From: an uncultured Alphaproteobacteria bacterium
Lineage (GTDB): Bacteria; Pseudomonadota; Alphaproteobacteria; SP197
DNA length: 64,000 nucleotides
Direction of reading: 5' to 3'
NCBI GenBank assembly: GCA_943787175.1
Contig: CALSLK010000006.1
Coordinates: 186,001 to 250,000, forward strand
Part shown: positions 16,919 through 26,011 of the stretch, one piece after another
How the letters are laid out: the number at the start of each line of letters is the position of its first letter
How positions within the stretch are numbered: position 1 is the stretch's first letter
Made by a program: the position numbers and the translations under genes
Notes under the pieces: generated by a model
Database searches by the model: none
Told to the model about the DNA's origin: nothing
What the model saw: the letters and a program-made list of their open reading frames with translations, nothing else

Positions 16919-19633
16919 TTACTCCGCGCCAATCAGGTCCGCGAGGACCGCTTTCTTCTCGACCAGTTCGTCGTACGTGCCCTTTTCGACGATCTTGCCA
17001 TCAGCCATCACAAGAACCTCATCGAAGTTCTTGGCCTGGCTGGGCCGATGCATGGCCCAGATCACGGTTCTGTCCGAGAATTCCTCCCGGATGTTCTTCA
17101 ATATGGTGGTTTGGGCCGACCCATCCAATGCTGCAGTGGCTTCACTGAGAACAATCATTTGTGGGCGCTTGAGAACGGCGCGCGCAATGGCGGTTTTCTG
17201 ACGCTGTGCTGAAGACAGCCTTGCGCCGCCGATACCGACCTCGAAATCAAGCCCGACCTCGACCACGACAATGCGCAAGCCCAGATTCTCGATCACGTCA
17301 GAGATCAAATCACCGATCTTGGCCTGCGCCTGGGCGCGGCCATAGGCAAGCTTGCCGAACAGGATGTTGTCCTGGAGCGACGAAGCCGTGTTGTAAAGAT
17401 CATGATCGAAGAACTCGACCGAACCCTTGAGCGATTCCGGCAGATCCTCGGCAAAGGCACGACGGGCTTCCAGCAGGCGGTCCTGCATCGCGTTGTCGAT
17501 CAGGCCAAGGCGATGGCGCGCAGGTGCCATCTTGAATGGCAGCGCCATGAACATGAGGCGTTCGTTTTCTTCGAGTTCTTCGAGGCCATCGCGTTCAACC
17601 TTGCGCAACAGCGTCTGGAATTCCGGCAGGTCATCAAGGGAAATGAAGGAGAACTGACCGAAATACTCATGGTCGGGCGGCAGGTCGGCGAACAGTTCAA
17701 CCATGGTCTGGGCGACTTCATGGCCGATCGAGAGAAACTCATCGACCAGATCAACCTTGGCCAGCACGCTCATGACGTATTCGTTTTCGGGCAGACGATC
17801 GAGGTCGAAATCATCACCCACCGGCGTGCCGAACAGCAGGTTTTCACCAACCGTTGCGTTGGTGTTGTAAGCGTCCCGGTCGAACGGTTCGACCAGACCA
17901 CGGTAGCTGTCTTCCAGCAGGCGCGATTCCAGCAGGCTGCGCGCTTCCAGCAGACGCTTGGCAGCTTCGGGCCGTGTCTCGGGATCAAGTCTGCCACGCA
18001 GGCCCAGTTGATAGACATCATCTTCCATGTCGGCGACGGCAAGCCCGCGGCGCACGGCCTCGATCAGTTCCTCGCGGTTCTCGACACCGGCCCGCTCAAG
18101 GTCGATCCAATCGGCCAGAACATCGTCGGCGCTGTTGGCGGTCTTGGCCGATTCACCCAACTCGCGCTCCATCTTTTTCCTGGCCGCATCGTCGCTGTAG
18201 TCGCGTGGCCCCTTGGGCGCCTGACGCAGGCCATAGATCACATTGTCCATCAGGGAAGCCGAGAACAGCGACGTGGAGGGCCCGACAAATCCGATCTGTG
18301 TACCCGTCACGACTTCGGGCATGGCCTGGGCCTCGGCATCGCCATAACGCAGCTTGCCGCTATTGGGATCAAGCAGGTGGGCAAGCAGCATGACCGCACG
18401 GTCCTTGGAACTGGTCGGACCGCCAACCAGGGCAATGTGCTGACCAGGCTCGATCTCCACATTGAAGCCGTCGATCAGAACTTCGCCATCTTCGTCATAA
18501 CGCAGGTTGCTGGTTGTCAGCGCGCCGTTAAAGGGTTCGGGCACGACCTCGCCGACCACGATCTCGTCCTCGCGCATACCCGTGGGCGCAAACTGAGCGA
18601 CGACCTGCTCGTACTTGATCTTGGAATCTTCGCGGATCTGATAGTGGTTGAGCAGTTCCTTCCAGGGCGGCTGGAGATCCTTGTAGGCCGCCAGCACGGC
18701 GACCAGACCACCCAGCGAGAGCGAGCCCTGGATCACGAAGTAGCCGCCGATGGCAAAGAAGAAGAACGGTGTGAGCTGGGCCAGGAAGTTGTTCAGGAAC
18801 TTGATGAAGAACTTCTTGTTGTAGATGGCGTAACGGATTTCGAAAATCCGACCCATGCGCGAGGTGAATTCAGCCAGTTCCCAGCGCGCCATGCCGTTGG
18901 CATGCATCTCTTCAGCCGACTGCACGGTCTCGGCAATACGCTCGGAGACCTTGCGCACTTCCTTGACCCGTTCCTTGCCCAGCAGATTCACGGTCCGCTG
19001 CAGCTTGGGGATCAGCCAGCCCTGCATGGGGTATAGCGAGATGGAGGCAAGCCCCATCCAGAAGTCCTGCATGAAGATGAAGATGAGCGCGGTGATCAGC
19101 AGCCCGCCCTGATAAAACGGCAGGGCCAGCGCATCGCCGATGAAACCACCCAGAGGTTCGACCTCCTGGGTCACCATGGGAATCAGCTCACCGGAACTGA
19201 CCCGGCGGAAATGGGGCAGGGGGAACCGCATGATGCGGCTGAACAGCTGATAGCGCAGCCGGCGCAACATGCGTTCGCCAAGCAGGCCCTTGTAGACGTT
19301 GATGAAATACTTGAAGCCGCCGTTGATCAGGACCAGCAGCAGGAACATCCCGCAATAGATGGCCAGCAGTGTCAGGCGCTCCATATCAAGAAGGTCATAA
19401 CCGAACAGCGAGAAGGAGCGGACGTCCTGATCTGTGGCGACCATGCCCAGATCCAGGCCCGCAACGGAGGCATCGGCCTCGGTCACCTGATCGGACAGCA
19501 CGTTGTTGACGATCAGTTTCGGGATATCGAGCGAGACATAGTAAAACGGCAGCGAAAGCACCGTGAACAAAAGGATGAACACCTGCTCGCGCTTGGAATA
19601 GCGAAAGACAAACTTGTAAATGCTGCGTTCCAT
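16919..19633 (-). CDS. 904-residue ABC exporter-like protein with degenerate, expanded ATPase domain
   Basis: The first 330 residues form an ABC exporter membrane domain with about six helices (ILLFTVLSLPFYYVSLDIP at the start, LLAIYCGMFLLLVLINGG, FYQGGLLITALIFIFMQ, FLAQLTPFFFFAIGGYFVI). The nucleotide-binding domain is abnormal. The Walker A position (about 401-410) reads GGPTSSKD, lacking the GxGK core; Walker B (about 825) reads MIVLSEAT, with Ser for Asp; the signature (about 805) reads LSSAQRQ. Walker A and signature are about 400 residues apart instead of about 100. The insert repeats the post-Q-loop segment: SLMDNVIYG (about 460), TVGENLLFG (about 595), SLQDNILFG (about 753). The H-loop His (WAMHRPS) is kept. 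Upstream of the divergent glycosyltransferase genes. Confidence 0.8.
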   Translation of the reverse strand: MERSIYKFVFRYSKREQVFILLFTVLSLPFYYVSLDIPKLIVNNVLSDQVTEADASVAGLDLGMVATDQDVRSFSLFGYDLLDMERLTLLAIYCGMFLLLVLINGGFKYFINVYKGLLGERMLRRLRYQLFSRIMRFPLPHFRRVSSGELIPMVTQEVEPLGGFIGDALALPFYQGGLLITALIFIFMQDFWMGLASISLYPMQGWLIPKLQRTVNLLGKERVKEVRKVSERIAETVQSAEEMHANGMARWELAEFTSRMGRIFEIRYAIYNKKFFIKFLNNFLAQLTPFFFFAIGGYFVIQGSLSLGGLVAVLAAYKDLQPPWKELLNHYQIREDSKIKYEQVVAQFAPTGMREDEIVVGEVVPEPFNGALTTSNLRYDEDGEVLIDGFNVEIEPGQHIALVGGPTSSKDRAVMLLAHLLDPNSGKLRYGDAEAQAMPEVVTGTQIGFVGPSTSLFSASLMDNVIYGLRQAPKGPRDYSDDAARKKMERELGESAKTANSADDVLADWIDLERAGVENREELIEAVRRGLAVADMEDDVYQLGLRGRLDPETRPEAAKRLLEARSLLESRLLEDSYRGLVEPFDRDAYNTNATVGENLLFGTPVGDDFDLDRLPENEYVMSVLAKVDLVDEFLSIGHEVAQTMVELFADLPPDHEYFGQFSFISLDDLPEFQTLLRKVERDGLEELEENERLMFMALPFKMAPARHRLGLIDNAMQDRLLEARRAFAEDLPESLKGSVEFFDHDLYNTASSLQDNILFGKLAYGRAQAQAKIGDLISDVIENLGLRIVVVEVGLDFEVGIGGARLSSAQRQKTAIARAVLKRPQMIVLSEATAALDGSAQTTILKNIREEFSDRTVIWAMHRPSQAKNFDEVLVMADGKIVEKGTYDELVEKKAVLADLIGAE

Positions 19634-19783
19634 GCGGACGAACAGCGACTCCCAGAACCCCTCAACGAAAGGTGATTCTAGACGAAGAACCCGGTTTGAG
19701 GAATTGCCTAGTTTTTGGCCCTGCTTTCACCAATGCGCTCTCTGTGTCATAGTTTGTCCCAGGGGCAAGCTGCGGGGACTGCC

Positions 19784-21055
19784 ATGGCCAGCAAAAAAGC
19801 GCGTCCGCGCGTCCTTATCTATAGTCACGACAGCTTTGGACTGGGTCATCTGCGACGCTGCAGAGCCATTGCCCATGCCATGGTGGGATCGGTCGAGGAT
19901 CTGACGGTGCTGATCCTTTCTGGTTCACCCATTATCGGAAGCTTTGATTTCCGAGCGCGCGTGGATTTCGTGCGCGTCCCTGGCGTCATCAAGCTGCGGA
20001 ACGGCGAATACACCTCGCTCAACCTGCTGCTTGATACCGACCAGACCATGGCGATGCGCGAATCGATCATGAAACACACCGCTGACATCTTCGATCCCGA
20101 CATTCTGCTGGTCGACAAGGAACCGCTGGGACTGCGCGGCGAGATGCGCGAGACGATCGAAATGCTCAAGGAACGCGGCACCCGCATCATTCTGGGCCTG
20201 CGCGACGTCATGGACGATCCCAACCTTTTGAAGGCCGAGTGGCGGCGCAAGAAGGCGATGCCTGCGCTGCGTGACCTTTATGATGACATCTGGGTTTATG
20301 GCCTGCCGCAGGTCCACGATCCACTCGAAGAGCTCGACGTGCCGCAATCGGTGCGCCGCAAAATGGTCTACACCGGCTATCTAGAGCGAACCGTGCCGCA
20401 GAATCTGCATGATGACGGCCTGCCCGACGGCATCGAAGAACCCTTTGTGCTGGTCACCACCGGTGGCGGCGGCGATGGCGATCTGCTCGTCGACTGGGTG
20501 CTCAAGGCCTATGAATGCAAACGTGCGCCGACCATTCCGGCTCTCATCGTGTTTGGCCCGTTCATGCAGCCCGAGGTCAAAACCGCGTTCCAGGAACGGG
20601 TCGACAAGCTCGAGCATGTCACCGCCATTACCTTCAACGCGCATCTTGAAACCCTGATGGCGCGGGCGTCCGGCGTTGTTGCCATGGGCGGCTACAACAC
20701 GTTCTGCGAAATCCTGAGTTTCGATAAACCAGCCCTGATCGTGCCCCGCCAGGTACCGCGCAAGGAACAACTGATCCGCGCCAGCAGGGCCCAGGAACTG
20801 GGTCTGGTCTCGATGCTGACCGAGGAAATGGCCGAGAAACCCGAAGCCATGGCAACCGCGATCCGTCAGCTCAGGCAACAGCGCCGCCCAAGCCAGGTCG
20901 TCGTGCCGGGCATGCTGGACGGTCTGGAAAACGTCAACCGGCTGGTCGCCATGCATCTGGCCGAAGGCCGCACGGCCTCGAAACGGCGCCCCGAGACCCG
21001 CCAGAACCTGCTGACCGTGGCGGCCGACAGCAACACCAGCAACTCCGCTCGCTGA
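19784..21055 (+). CDS. Predicted GT-B glycosyltransferase (MurG-like)
   Basis: 423 residues from ATG 19784; upstream sequence in the open frame is not protein-like. The N-terminal half begins RVLIYSHDSFGLGHLRRCRAIAHAM, with the GxGH glycine loop of UDP-sugar transferases, and the C-terminal donor half carries VLVTTGGGGDGD, HLETLMARASGVVAMGGYNTFCEILSFDKPALIVPRQVPRKEQLIRA, matching the MurG-type nucleotide-sugar site. The end (after about 395) is low in structure. It shares the same plan with the gene at 24075, and the two are probably ancient paralogs. First gene of a five-gene plus-strand series, divergent from the large ABC protein. Confidence 0.78.
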   Translation: MASKKARPRVLIYSHDSFGLGHLRRCRAIAHAMVGSVEDLTVLILSGSPIIGSFDFRARVDFVRVPGVIKLRNGEYTSLNLLLDTDQTMAMRESIMKHTADIFDPDILLVDKEPLGLRGEMRETIEMLKERGTRIILGLRDVMDDPNLLKAEWRRKKAMPALRDLYDDIWVYGLPQVHDPLEELDVPQSVRRKMVYTGYLERTVPQNLHDDGLPDGIEEPFVLVTTGGGGDGDLLVDWVLKAYECKRAPTIPALIVFGPFMQPEVKTAFQERVDKLEHVTAITFNAHLETLMARASGVVAMGGYNTFCEILSFDKPALIVPRQVPRKEQLIRASRAQELGLVSMLTEEMAEKPEAMATAIRQLRQQRRPSQVVVPGMLDGLENVNRLVAMHLAEGRTASKRRPETRQNLLTVAADSNTSNSAR

Positions 21056-21070
21056 CGCCTGGGGGCCGGT

Positions 21071-22321
21071 GTGGCAGCGTCAAACGGCGACGCCCCGGTT
21101 GCCTTTGTTCTGAAAGGTTATCCACGTCTGTCGGAAACCTTCATTGCCCAGGAAATCCTGGCACTGCAGCGCCGCGGCCTGCCGATCCGGATCGTTTCGC
21201 TGCGTCACCCGACAGACCGGGCGACCCATCCCGTCCACGACGAGATCACCGCACCGGTCAGCTATCTGCCCGAATACCTGTATCAGGAACCCTCGCGGGT
21301 TTTGCGTGCCTGGTGGTGTGTTCGACGCCTGCCCGGCTACGGTGCGGCATGGCAGCAATGGTGGCGCGATCTCAAGCGCGATCGCACGGCCAATCGCATC
21401 CGCCGGTTTGGCCAGGCCTGTGTTCTGGCCCATGAGACCGCACCCCATGTCCGCCAGCTCCACGCCCATTTTCTGCACACACCATCCTCGGTGACGCGTT
21501 ATGCCGCGATGATGACAGGCCTGCCCTGGAGTGCTTCGGCCCATGCCAAGGACATCTATACCTCACCCGATTGGGAGCTATCCGAGAAGCTCGGCGACTG
21601 CCAGTGGCTGGTGACCTGCACCGCGACCAACTGCGATCATCTGGCCAACCTGGCGCCCGATGACCGGGTGTCACTGGTGTATCACGGCCTTGATCTTGAA
21701 CGCTGGCCACCACCGCCCGAGCAGAAGAGCCTTCGCGATGGCAGCGATGCCGCCAACCCCGTCGCTCTGGTTTCGGTCGGCCGTGCCGTGCCCAAGAAGG
21801 GCTATGACGATCTGATCGACGCGTTGGCGCAATTGCCGGGCGATCTCCACTGGCACCTCACCCATATCGGCGGCGGCGCGTTGCGTGATGCGCTGCAGGG
21901 CCAGGCACGCAAGGCAGGGATCGACGGGCATATCACCTGGTTGGGTTCACAACCCCAGACGGAAGTGCTCAAGGCCTATCACGCAAGCGACCTTTTTGTG
22001 CTGGCCTCCAAGATCGCCGGGGATGGCGACCGCGACGGCCTGCCCAATGTGCTGATGGAAGCCCAGAGCCAGGGCCTTGCCGTGGTTGCGACCGAGGTCT
22101 CGGCGGTGCCCGAACTGATCGAACACGGGGTCAACGGCCTACTCTCTGGTCCCGGCAATCCACGGGCCCTGGCAGCAAGCCTTGAGCGCGCCATCACCGA
22201 CCCCGACTTGCGCAAGCGTCTGGGCAAAGCCGGCGAGAACCGGGTACGCACGGAATTTTCCATGACTGGTGGCATCGACGACCTGGCCCGGCGATTCGGG
22301 TTATCAGGCGATCTGAACTAG
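21071..22321 (+). CDS. Glycosyltransferase family 4
   Basis: 416 residues, GTG start 15 bases after the previous stop. N-terminal acceptor half: VAFVLKGYPRLSETFIAQEILALQRRGLPIRIVSLR, a layout common in exopolysaccharide and lipopolysaccharide GT4 enzymes. C-terminal donor half: LVSVGRAVPKKGYDDLIDALAQL, LGSQPQTEVLKAYHASDLFVLASKIAGDGDRDGLPNVLMEAQSQGLAVVATEVSAVPELIEHGVNGLL, containing the E-x7-E motif typical of retaining GT4 enzymes. It transfers an unknown sugar, probably at the inner face of the cytoplasmic membrane. The surrounding genes point to an envelope glycan. Confidence 0.9.
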   Translation: MAASNGDAPVAFVLKGYPRLSETFIAQEILALQRRGLPIRIVSLRHPTDRATHPVHDEITAPVSYLPEYLYQEPSRVLRAWWCVRRLPGYGAAWQQWWRDLKRDRTANRIRRFGQACVLAHETAPHVRQLHAHFLHTPSSVTRYAAMMTGLPWSASAHAKDIYTSPDWELSEKLGDCQWLVTCTATNCDHLANLAPDDRVSLVYHGLDLERWPPPPEQKSLRDGSDAANPVALVSVGRAVPKKGYDDLIDALAQLPGDLHWHLTHIGGGALRDALQGQARKAGIDGHITWLGSQPQTEVLKAYHASDLFVLASKIAGDGDRDGLPNVLMEAQSQGLAVVATEVSAVPELIEHGVNGLLSGPGNPRALAASLERAITDPDLRKRLGKAGENRVRTEFSMTGGIDDLARRFGLSGDLN

Positions 22322-22366
22322 ACTTCCGGTCATGCGTTGGAACACCCGGTCAGATAACACCGTGCC

Positions 22367-23485
22367 ATGAGGATCGCCTTTTACGCGCCCCTGAAAGCAC
22401 CCAATCATCGGGTGCCGTCCGGCGACCGAACGGTCGCGCGCCTGATCGTGAAAGCCCTGGAATCCATGGGCCATACGGTCGAACTTGCTTCGACTCTGCG
22501 CGCTTATGACGGGTCCGGCGACAAGGAGCGGCAAGACACGATTGCAGCAAAAGGCCTGAAACAGGCACAAGCGCTGGAGACACGCTGGCGCAGCAATCCG
22601 CCAGACCTGTGGTTCACCTATCACCTCTATCACAAGGCCCCGGATCATCTGGGACCGCGCCTGGCCGATGCCCTGGGTCTTCCCTATGTCGTGGCCGAAC
22701 CTTCGATTGCTCCCAAGCAACGCGGGGGGCCATGGGCAGACGGCTATGCCCATTCCATTGCAGCATTGGCGCGCGCCGATGCCCTGATGCCGGTGACAGC
22801 CGGAGATGCAGAGGGCCTCACACGCGCCGGCATTCCTGGTGAACGTCTGGTCCCGCTGACGCCGTTTGTTGATGTCGCACCTTATCAGCACCGCAAACCC
22901 GCACCGGCGCGCAAACGCCTGGTGGAACGTTACGGCGTGTCGCCAGACAAACCCCTGGCCGTGGTCGTTGCGATGATGCGCGATGGTGACAAACTGGCTT
23001 CCTATCGTGTGCTGGCCGAATCCCTTGGACATATCGATCCCAAAGCCATGGACCTGCTGGTGATCGGCGACGGCCCCTGCCGAGCCGAGGTTGAGTCGTT
23101 GCTGAAGGGGCGCGCGCGGTTTGCCGGTCAGATCAACCCGCGCAGCCTGCCAGCCATGCTGGTCGGCTGCGATCTCTGTCTGTGGCCTGCGATCAACGAA
23201 GCCTATGGCATGGCCCTGCTGGGCGCACAGGCCGCGGGCCTGCCGCTGGTTGCGGGACGCACACGCGGCGTGCCCGAGATTGCCCGTGACGGCAAGACTG
23301 CCCTGCTGGTGAAAGAGGGCGACGCGCCAGCCTTTGCAGCAGCCGTGCAACGCCTGATCGACGAACCGCTGCGCCGCGCCGCCATGGGTGCTGCCGCGGC
23401 CGATCATGTCGCGGTGCGCCACAGCATGGCGAGCGCCGCACTGGCGCTCGATCGCGCCATCACACTGGCAAGGCACGCAAGATGA
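22367..23485 (+). CDS. Glycosyltransferase, GT4-like
   Basis: 372 residues, ATG 22367. Begins MRIAFYAPLKAPNHRVPSGDRTVARLIVKALESMGH. The acceptor half also has WFTYHLYHKAPDHLGPRLADALGLPYVVAEPSIAPKQ. The donor half is GT4-like: ARFAGQINPRSLPAMLVGCDLCLWPAINEAYGMALLGAQAAGLPLVAGRTRGVPEIARDGKTALLV, with the E-x7 pattern ending in Q rather than E. Lies 45 bases after the previous gene and overlaps the phosphatase gene by four bases. Acceptor and sugar unknown. Confidence 0.82.
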   Translation: MRIAFYAPLKAPNHRVPSGDRTVARLIVKALESMGHTVELASTLRAYDGSGDKERQDTIAAKGLKQAQALETRWRSNPPDLWFTYHLYHKAPDHLGPRLADALGLPYVVAEPSIAPKQRGGPWADGYAHSIAALARADALMPVTAGDAEGLTRAGIPGERLVPLTPFVDVAPYQHRKPAPARKRLVERYGVSPDKPLAVVVAMMRDGDKLASYRVLAESLGHIDPKAMDLLVIGDGPCRAEVESLLKGRARFAGQINPRSLPAMLVGCDLCLWPAINEAYGMALLGAQAAGLPLVAGRTRGVPEIARDGKTALLVKEGDAPAFAAAVQRLIDEPLRRAAMGAAAADHVAVRHSMASAALALDRAITLARHAR

Positions 23486-24078
23486 CCAGACTTGCCATGA
23501 TCCGCCATGCCCCCACGACCTGGAACGAGGCAGGCCGCATCCAGGGCCAGACCGACACGCCCCTGTCGGATGCCGGGAAACAGATGGTCACGGGCTGGAC
23601 GGTGCCCCATAGCTGGAAAACATGGGACGTCGTGACCAGCCCCCTGCAACGCACCCGCGATACCGCGCAATTGCTGGGCCTGGCCCATGACCGCAGCGAC
23701 GCGCGCCTGATCGAGATGGACTGGGGAAGCTGGGCCGGCGAAACCCTGCCTGAGCTTCGCAGCCGTGGCGGGCAGGCCATGGTTGCCAACGAAGCCAGGG
23801 GCATCGACTTCAGGCCCCAGGATGGCGAGAGTCCACGTGACGTAGCCAAGCGGCTGGCGCTCTTTCTTGATAGCGTTGCGGCGTCCCACCGCAACACGCT
23901 GGTGGTGACCCATCGCGGCGTCATGCGCGCAGCCCTGACCCTGGCAACCAACTGGGACATGACGGGACCACCACCCCTGAAACTGCCGCGCGATGGCGCG
24001 CTGATGCTCGAGCTTTCCCGGTCGGGGCCTCCAACCCTGGGCGAACCGGCGATGCGCCGACTGGGGCCACGAACATGA
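23482..24078 (+). CDS. Histidine phosphatase (phosphoglycerate-mutase-like)
   Basis: 198 residues. The catalytic RHG-type motif appears as MIRHAPTTWNEAGRIQGQTDTPLSD (His9 phospho-acceptor; the usual G is A), with VVTSPLQRTRDTAQLLG, the Glu in IEMDWGSWAGETLPELR, and the second histidine in VVTHRGVMRAAL. The fold dephosphorylates small phosphoesters, including sugar phosphates. Translationally coupled on both sides (ATGA overlaps with the glycosyltransferase genes), so its substrate may be a sugar phosphate or lipid-linked intermediate in this cluster, which is inferred. Confidence 0.85.
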   Translation: MTRLAMIRHAPTTWNEAGRIQGQTDTPLSDAGKQMVTGWTVPHSWKTWDVVTSPLQRTRDTAQLLGLAHDRSDARLIEMDWGSWAGETLPELRSRGGQAMVANEARGIDFRPQDGESPRDVAKRLALFLDSVAASHRNTLVVTHRGVMRAALTLATNWDMTGPPPLKLPRDGALMLELSRSGPPTLGEPAMRRLGPRT

Positions 24079-25142
24079 AACCGGTTGTTCTGTTCTGGGT
24101 CCAGCACCTGTTGGGCAGTGGCCATCTGCGCCGGACCGCCGCGATTGCCCGCGCCCTGGCCGCACGTGGTGTTGACGCTGTTGTGGCATCGGGCGGCTTT
24201 CCTCTCTCGAACCTGGACCTTGGTGATGCACGGCTGATCCAGCTTCCCGCCTTGCGCGCTGCTGATGAAGGCTTTTCGGGGCTGATCGATCAGGCAGGCG
24301 AACCTGCCAGCGGGTCCCTGATGGCAGCACGGCAGAACCAGCTCACCGGCCTGCTCGACACCTTGCAACCCGCCGCACTGGTGACCGAAACCTTCCCCTT
24401 TGGCCGCCGGCAGTTGCGCCACGAAGTGCTGGGCCTTCTCGACCATGCCGGCGGTCTGGAGCGACCACCCGTCACGGTCTGTTCGGTGCGCGATATCCTT
24501 CAGCGCCCGTCCAAGCCGGAGCGTTTCGACACGATGCTGGCGCTGGCGCTGGAACGCTTCGACCACATTCTGGTCCATGGCGATCCGCGTCTGGCGGCCT
24601 TTGGTGAGACCTTTCCCCATGCCGCAGCCCTGGGCCAACGCCTGATCCACACCGGCTATATCGCCGCCGATTGGGCGCCGCCCGAAGACAGGGATGGAGC
24701 CGGTGCAGACGAGGTTATTGTTTCGGCCGGTAGCGGTGCGACCGGGGCGGCGCTGTTGGCAGCAGCACGTCAGGCACGGGCGCTCTCAGGTCAGGCCGCG
24801 AACCGCACCTGGCGGCTGCTTTCGGGCGAGCCCCATGCAGCCAATCCTGGAGGGGATGCAGGCGAAAAATCAGAACAGGGCATCATCATCGAAAACAACC
24901 GGGCCGATTTCCGCGACCTTCTGGCCCGTTGCGCCGTGTCGGTCTCGCAAGGCGGCTACAACACAATCACCGATCTGATCGCCGCGCGCGCCCGGGCCGT
25001 TGTTGTTCCCTATGTCGGAGAGGGCGAAACCGAGCAGACCGAACGGTCCAGAAGACTTGCCGCCCTGGGTTCGGTCATCATGCTGGACGAAGCCGACCTT
25101 GCACCCCGAGTCGCTGGCGCAGGCCGTGGACGCGGCCTTTGA
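24075..25142 (+). CDS. Predicted GT-B glycosyltransferase (paralog of the gene at 19784)
   Basis: 355 residues as read. Starts MKPVVLFWVQHLLGSGHLRRTAAIARALAARG (GxGH loop) and has the donor-site stretch LLARCAVSVSQGGYNTITDLIAARARAVVVPYVGEGETEQTERSRRLAALG, matching the gene at 19784 in layout. The last 15 residues (VAGAGRGRGL) look frameshifted: dropping one C from the run at about 25105-25108 gives ESLAQAVDAAFDLSPLSADLIDL, a normal MurG-type C-terminal helix. So the true protein is probably about 15-30 residues longer, and the indel is either real or a base-calling error. Coupled to the phosphatase by ATGA overlap. Confidence 0.75.
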   Translation: MKPVVLFWVQHLLGSGHLRRTAAIARALAARGVDAVVASGGFPLSNLDLGDARLIQLPALRAADEGFSGLIDQAGEPASGSLMAARQNQLTGLLDTLQPAALVTETFPFGRRQLRHEVLGLLDHAGGLERPPVTVCSVRDILQRPSKPERFDTMLALALERFDHILVHGDPRLAAFGETFPHAAALGQRLIHTGYIAADWAPPEDRDGAGADEVIVSAGSGATGAALLAAARQARALSGQAANRTWRLLSGEPHAANPGGDAGEKSEQGIIIENNRADFRDLLARCAVSVSQGGYNTITDLIAARARAVVVPYVGEGETEQTERSRRLAALGSVIMLDEADLAPRVAGAGRGRGL

Positions 25143-25223
25143 CCTCTCACCGCTTTCAGCAGATCTGATCGACCTTCGGGGGCGCAGATTACAGTGCAGA
25201 ACGTCTTTGCAACTGGATCGGCC

Positions 25224-26011
25224 ATGTCTGACTGGAACGACCTGAGCGGCGAGCTCGACCAGTGGGACAGCGCGGGCCGGCCCGCAACGTTCTGGTGGCG
25301 CGATGACGATGCCGGTCCCGATGACGGCCTTCTTGATGGCTTCCTTGCCCAGCGTCAGGCGCTGGACATTCCCCTGGCACTTGCCACGGTGCCGGAATGG
25401 CTCGAAGAGAAGCGCTGCTGCACGCACTTGCTGGCCGATTCAGGCGCCTGCGTCCTCCAGCACGGTGTCAGCCACACCGACCGCACGCACAGTCGACCGG
25501 CGCAAGATGGAGATGTGCGATGAAGCCCTGCCGACTGGACTGGCCGACGCCATTGCACGGGGCAAGGAACGCCTCGAACACCGTTTTTGGCTCACAGTTT
25601 CCTTCCGATCATGGTGCCGCCCTGGAATCGCATCGACCCCGGCTGTGGAGGCTCGCCCTGCTGGCAAGGCGGGCTTCACCGGCCTGTCCACCCTGGGGCC
25701 GCGCAAGGCTGGCAATCCGGGCAGGGTCTTTGCATCGGGCCAACGTCCATCTCGACCTCATCGACTGGAAGGCCGGGCGCGTTTTTGCCGGCGAATCACC
25801 GTGCCTGACGGCTGCCGTCCACCACCTGCGAGCACGCAGATGCGGTGGTGCCGATGCCGGTGAGCCGACCGGCATGATGACCCATCATCGGGTGCATGAT
25901 GCCCAAACGCGTTCCTTTGTTGACAGATTTGTCGCATTCGTGCGCGATCATCCCCGGGCGCGGTGGCTTGATGCGTCCGACGTGTTTTGTTCCGCCGGAA
26001 GTCCGTCTTGA
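25224..26011 (+). pseudogene. Polysaccharide deacetylase family protein, frameshifted
   Basis: The start MSDWNDLSGELDQW at 25224 is followed by WWRDDDAGPDDGLLDGFLAQRQALDIPLALATVP (the catalytic Asp-Asp of NodB-like deacetylases, residues about 29-31) and VLQHGVSHTD (metal His). Then the frame breaks. The next expected pieces are in other frames: KMEMCDEALPTGLADAIARGKERLE, LPIMVPPWNRIDP (conserved PPWNR), FTGLSTLGPR, and LDLIDWKAGRVFAGE to the C-terminus. At least four indels are needed. It lies in the 25-35 kb stretch where almost every gene is broken, so sequencing error is likely. The enzyme would remove N-acetyl groups from a glycan made by the neighbouring transferases. Confidence 0.7.

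Noticed and set aside
17402-19036. A 544-residue open frame antisense to the ABC protein gene
   Set aside because: Low-complexity Q/R/H/G-rich translation, no start signal and no known domains; the opposite strand encodes clear ABC motifs.
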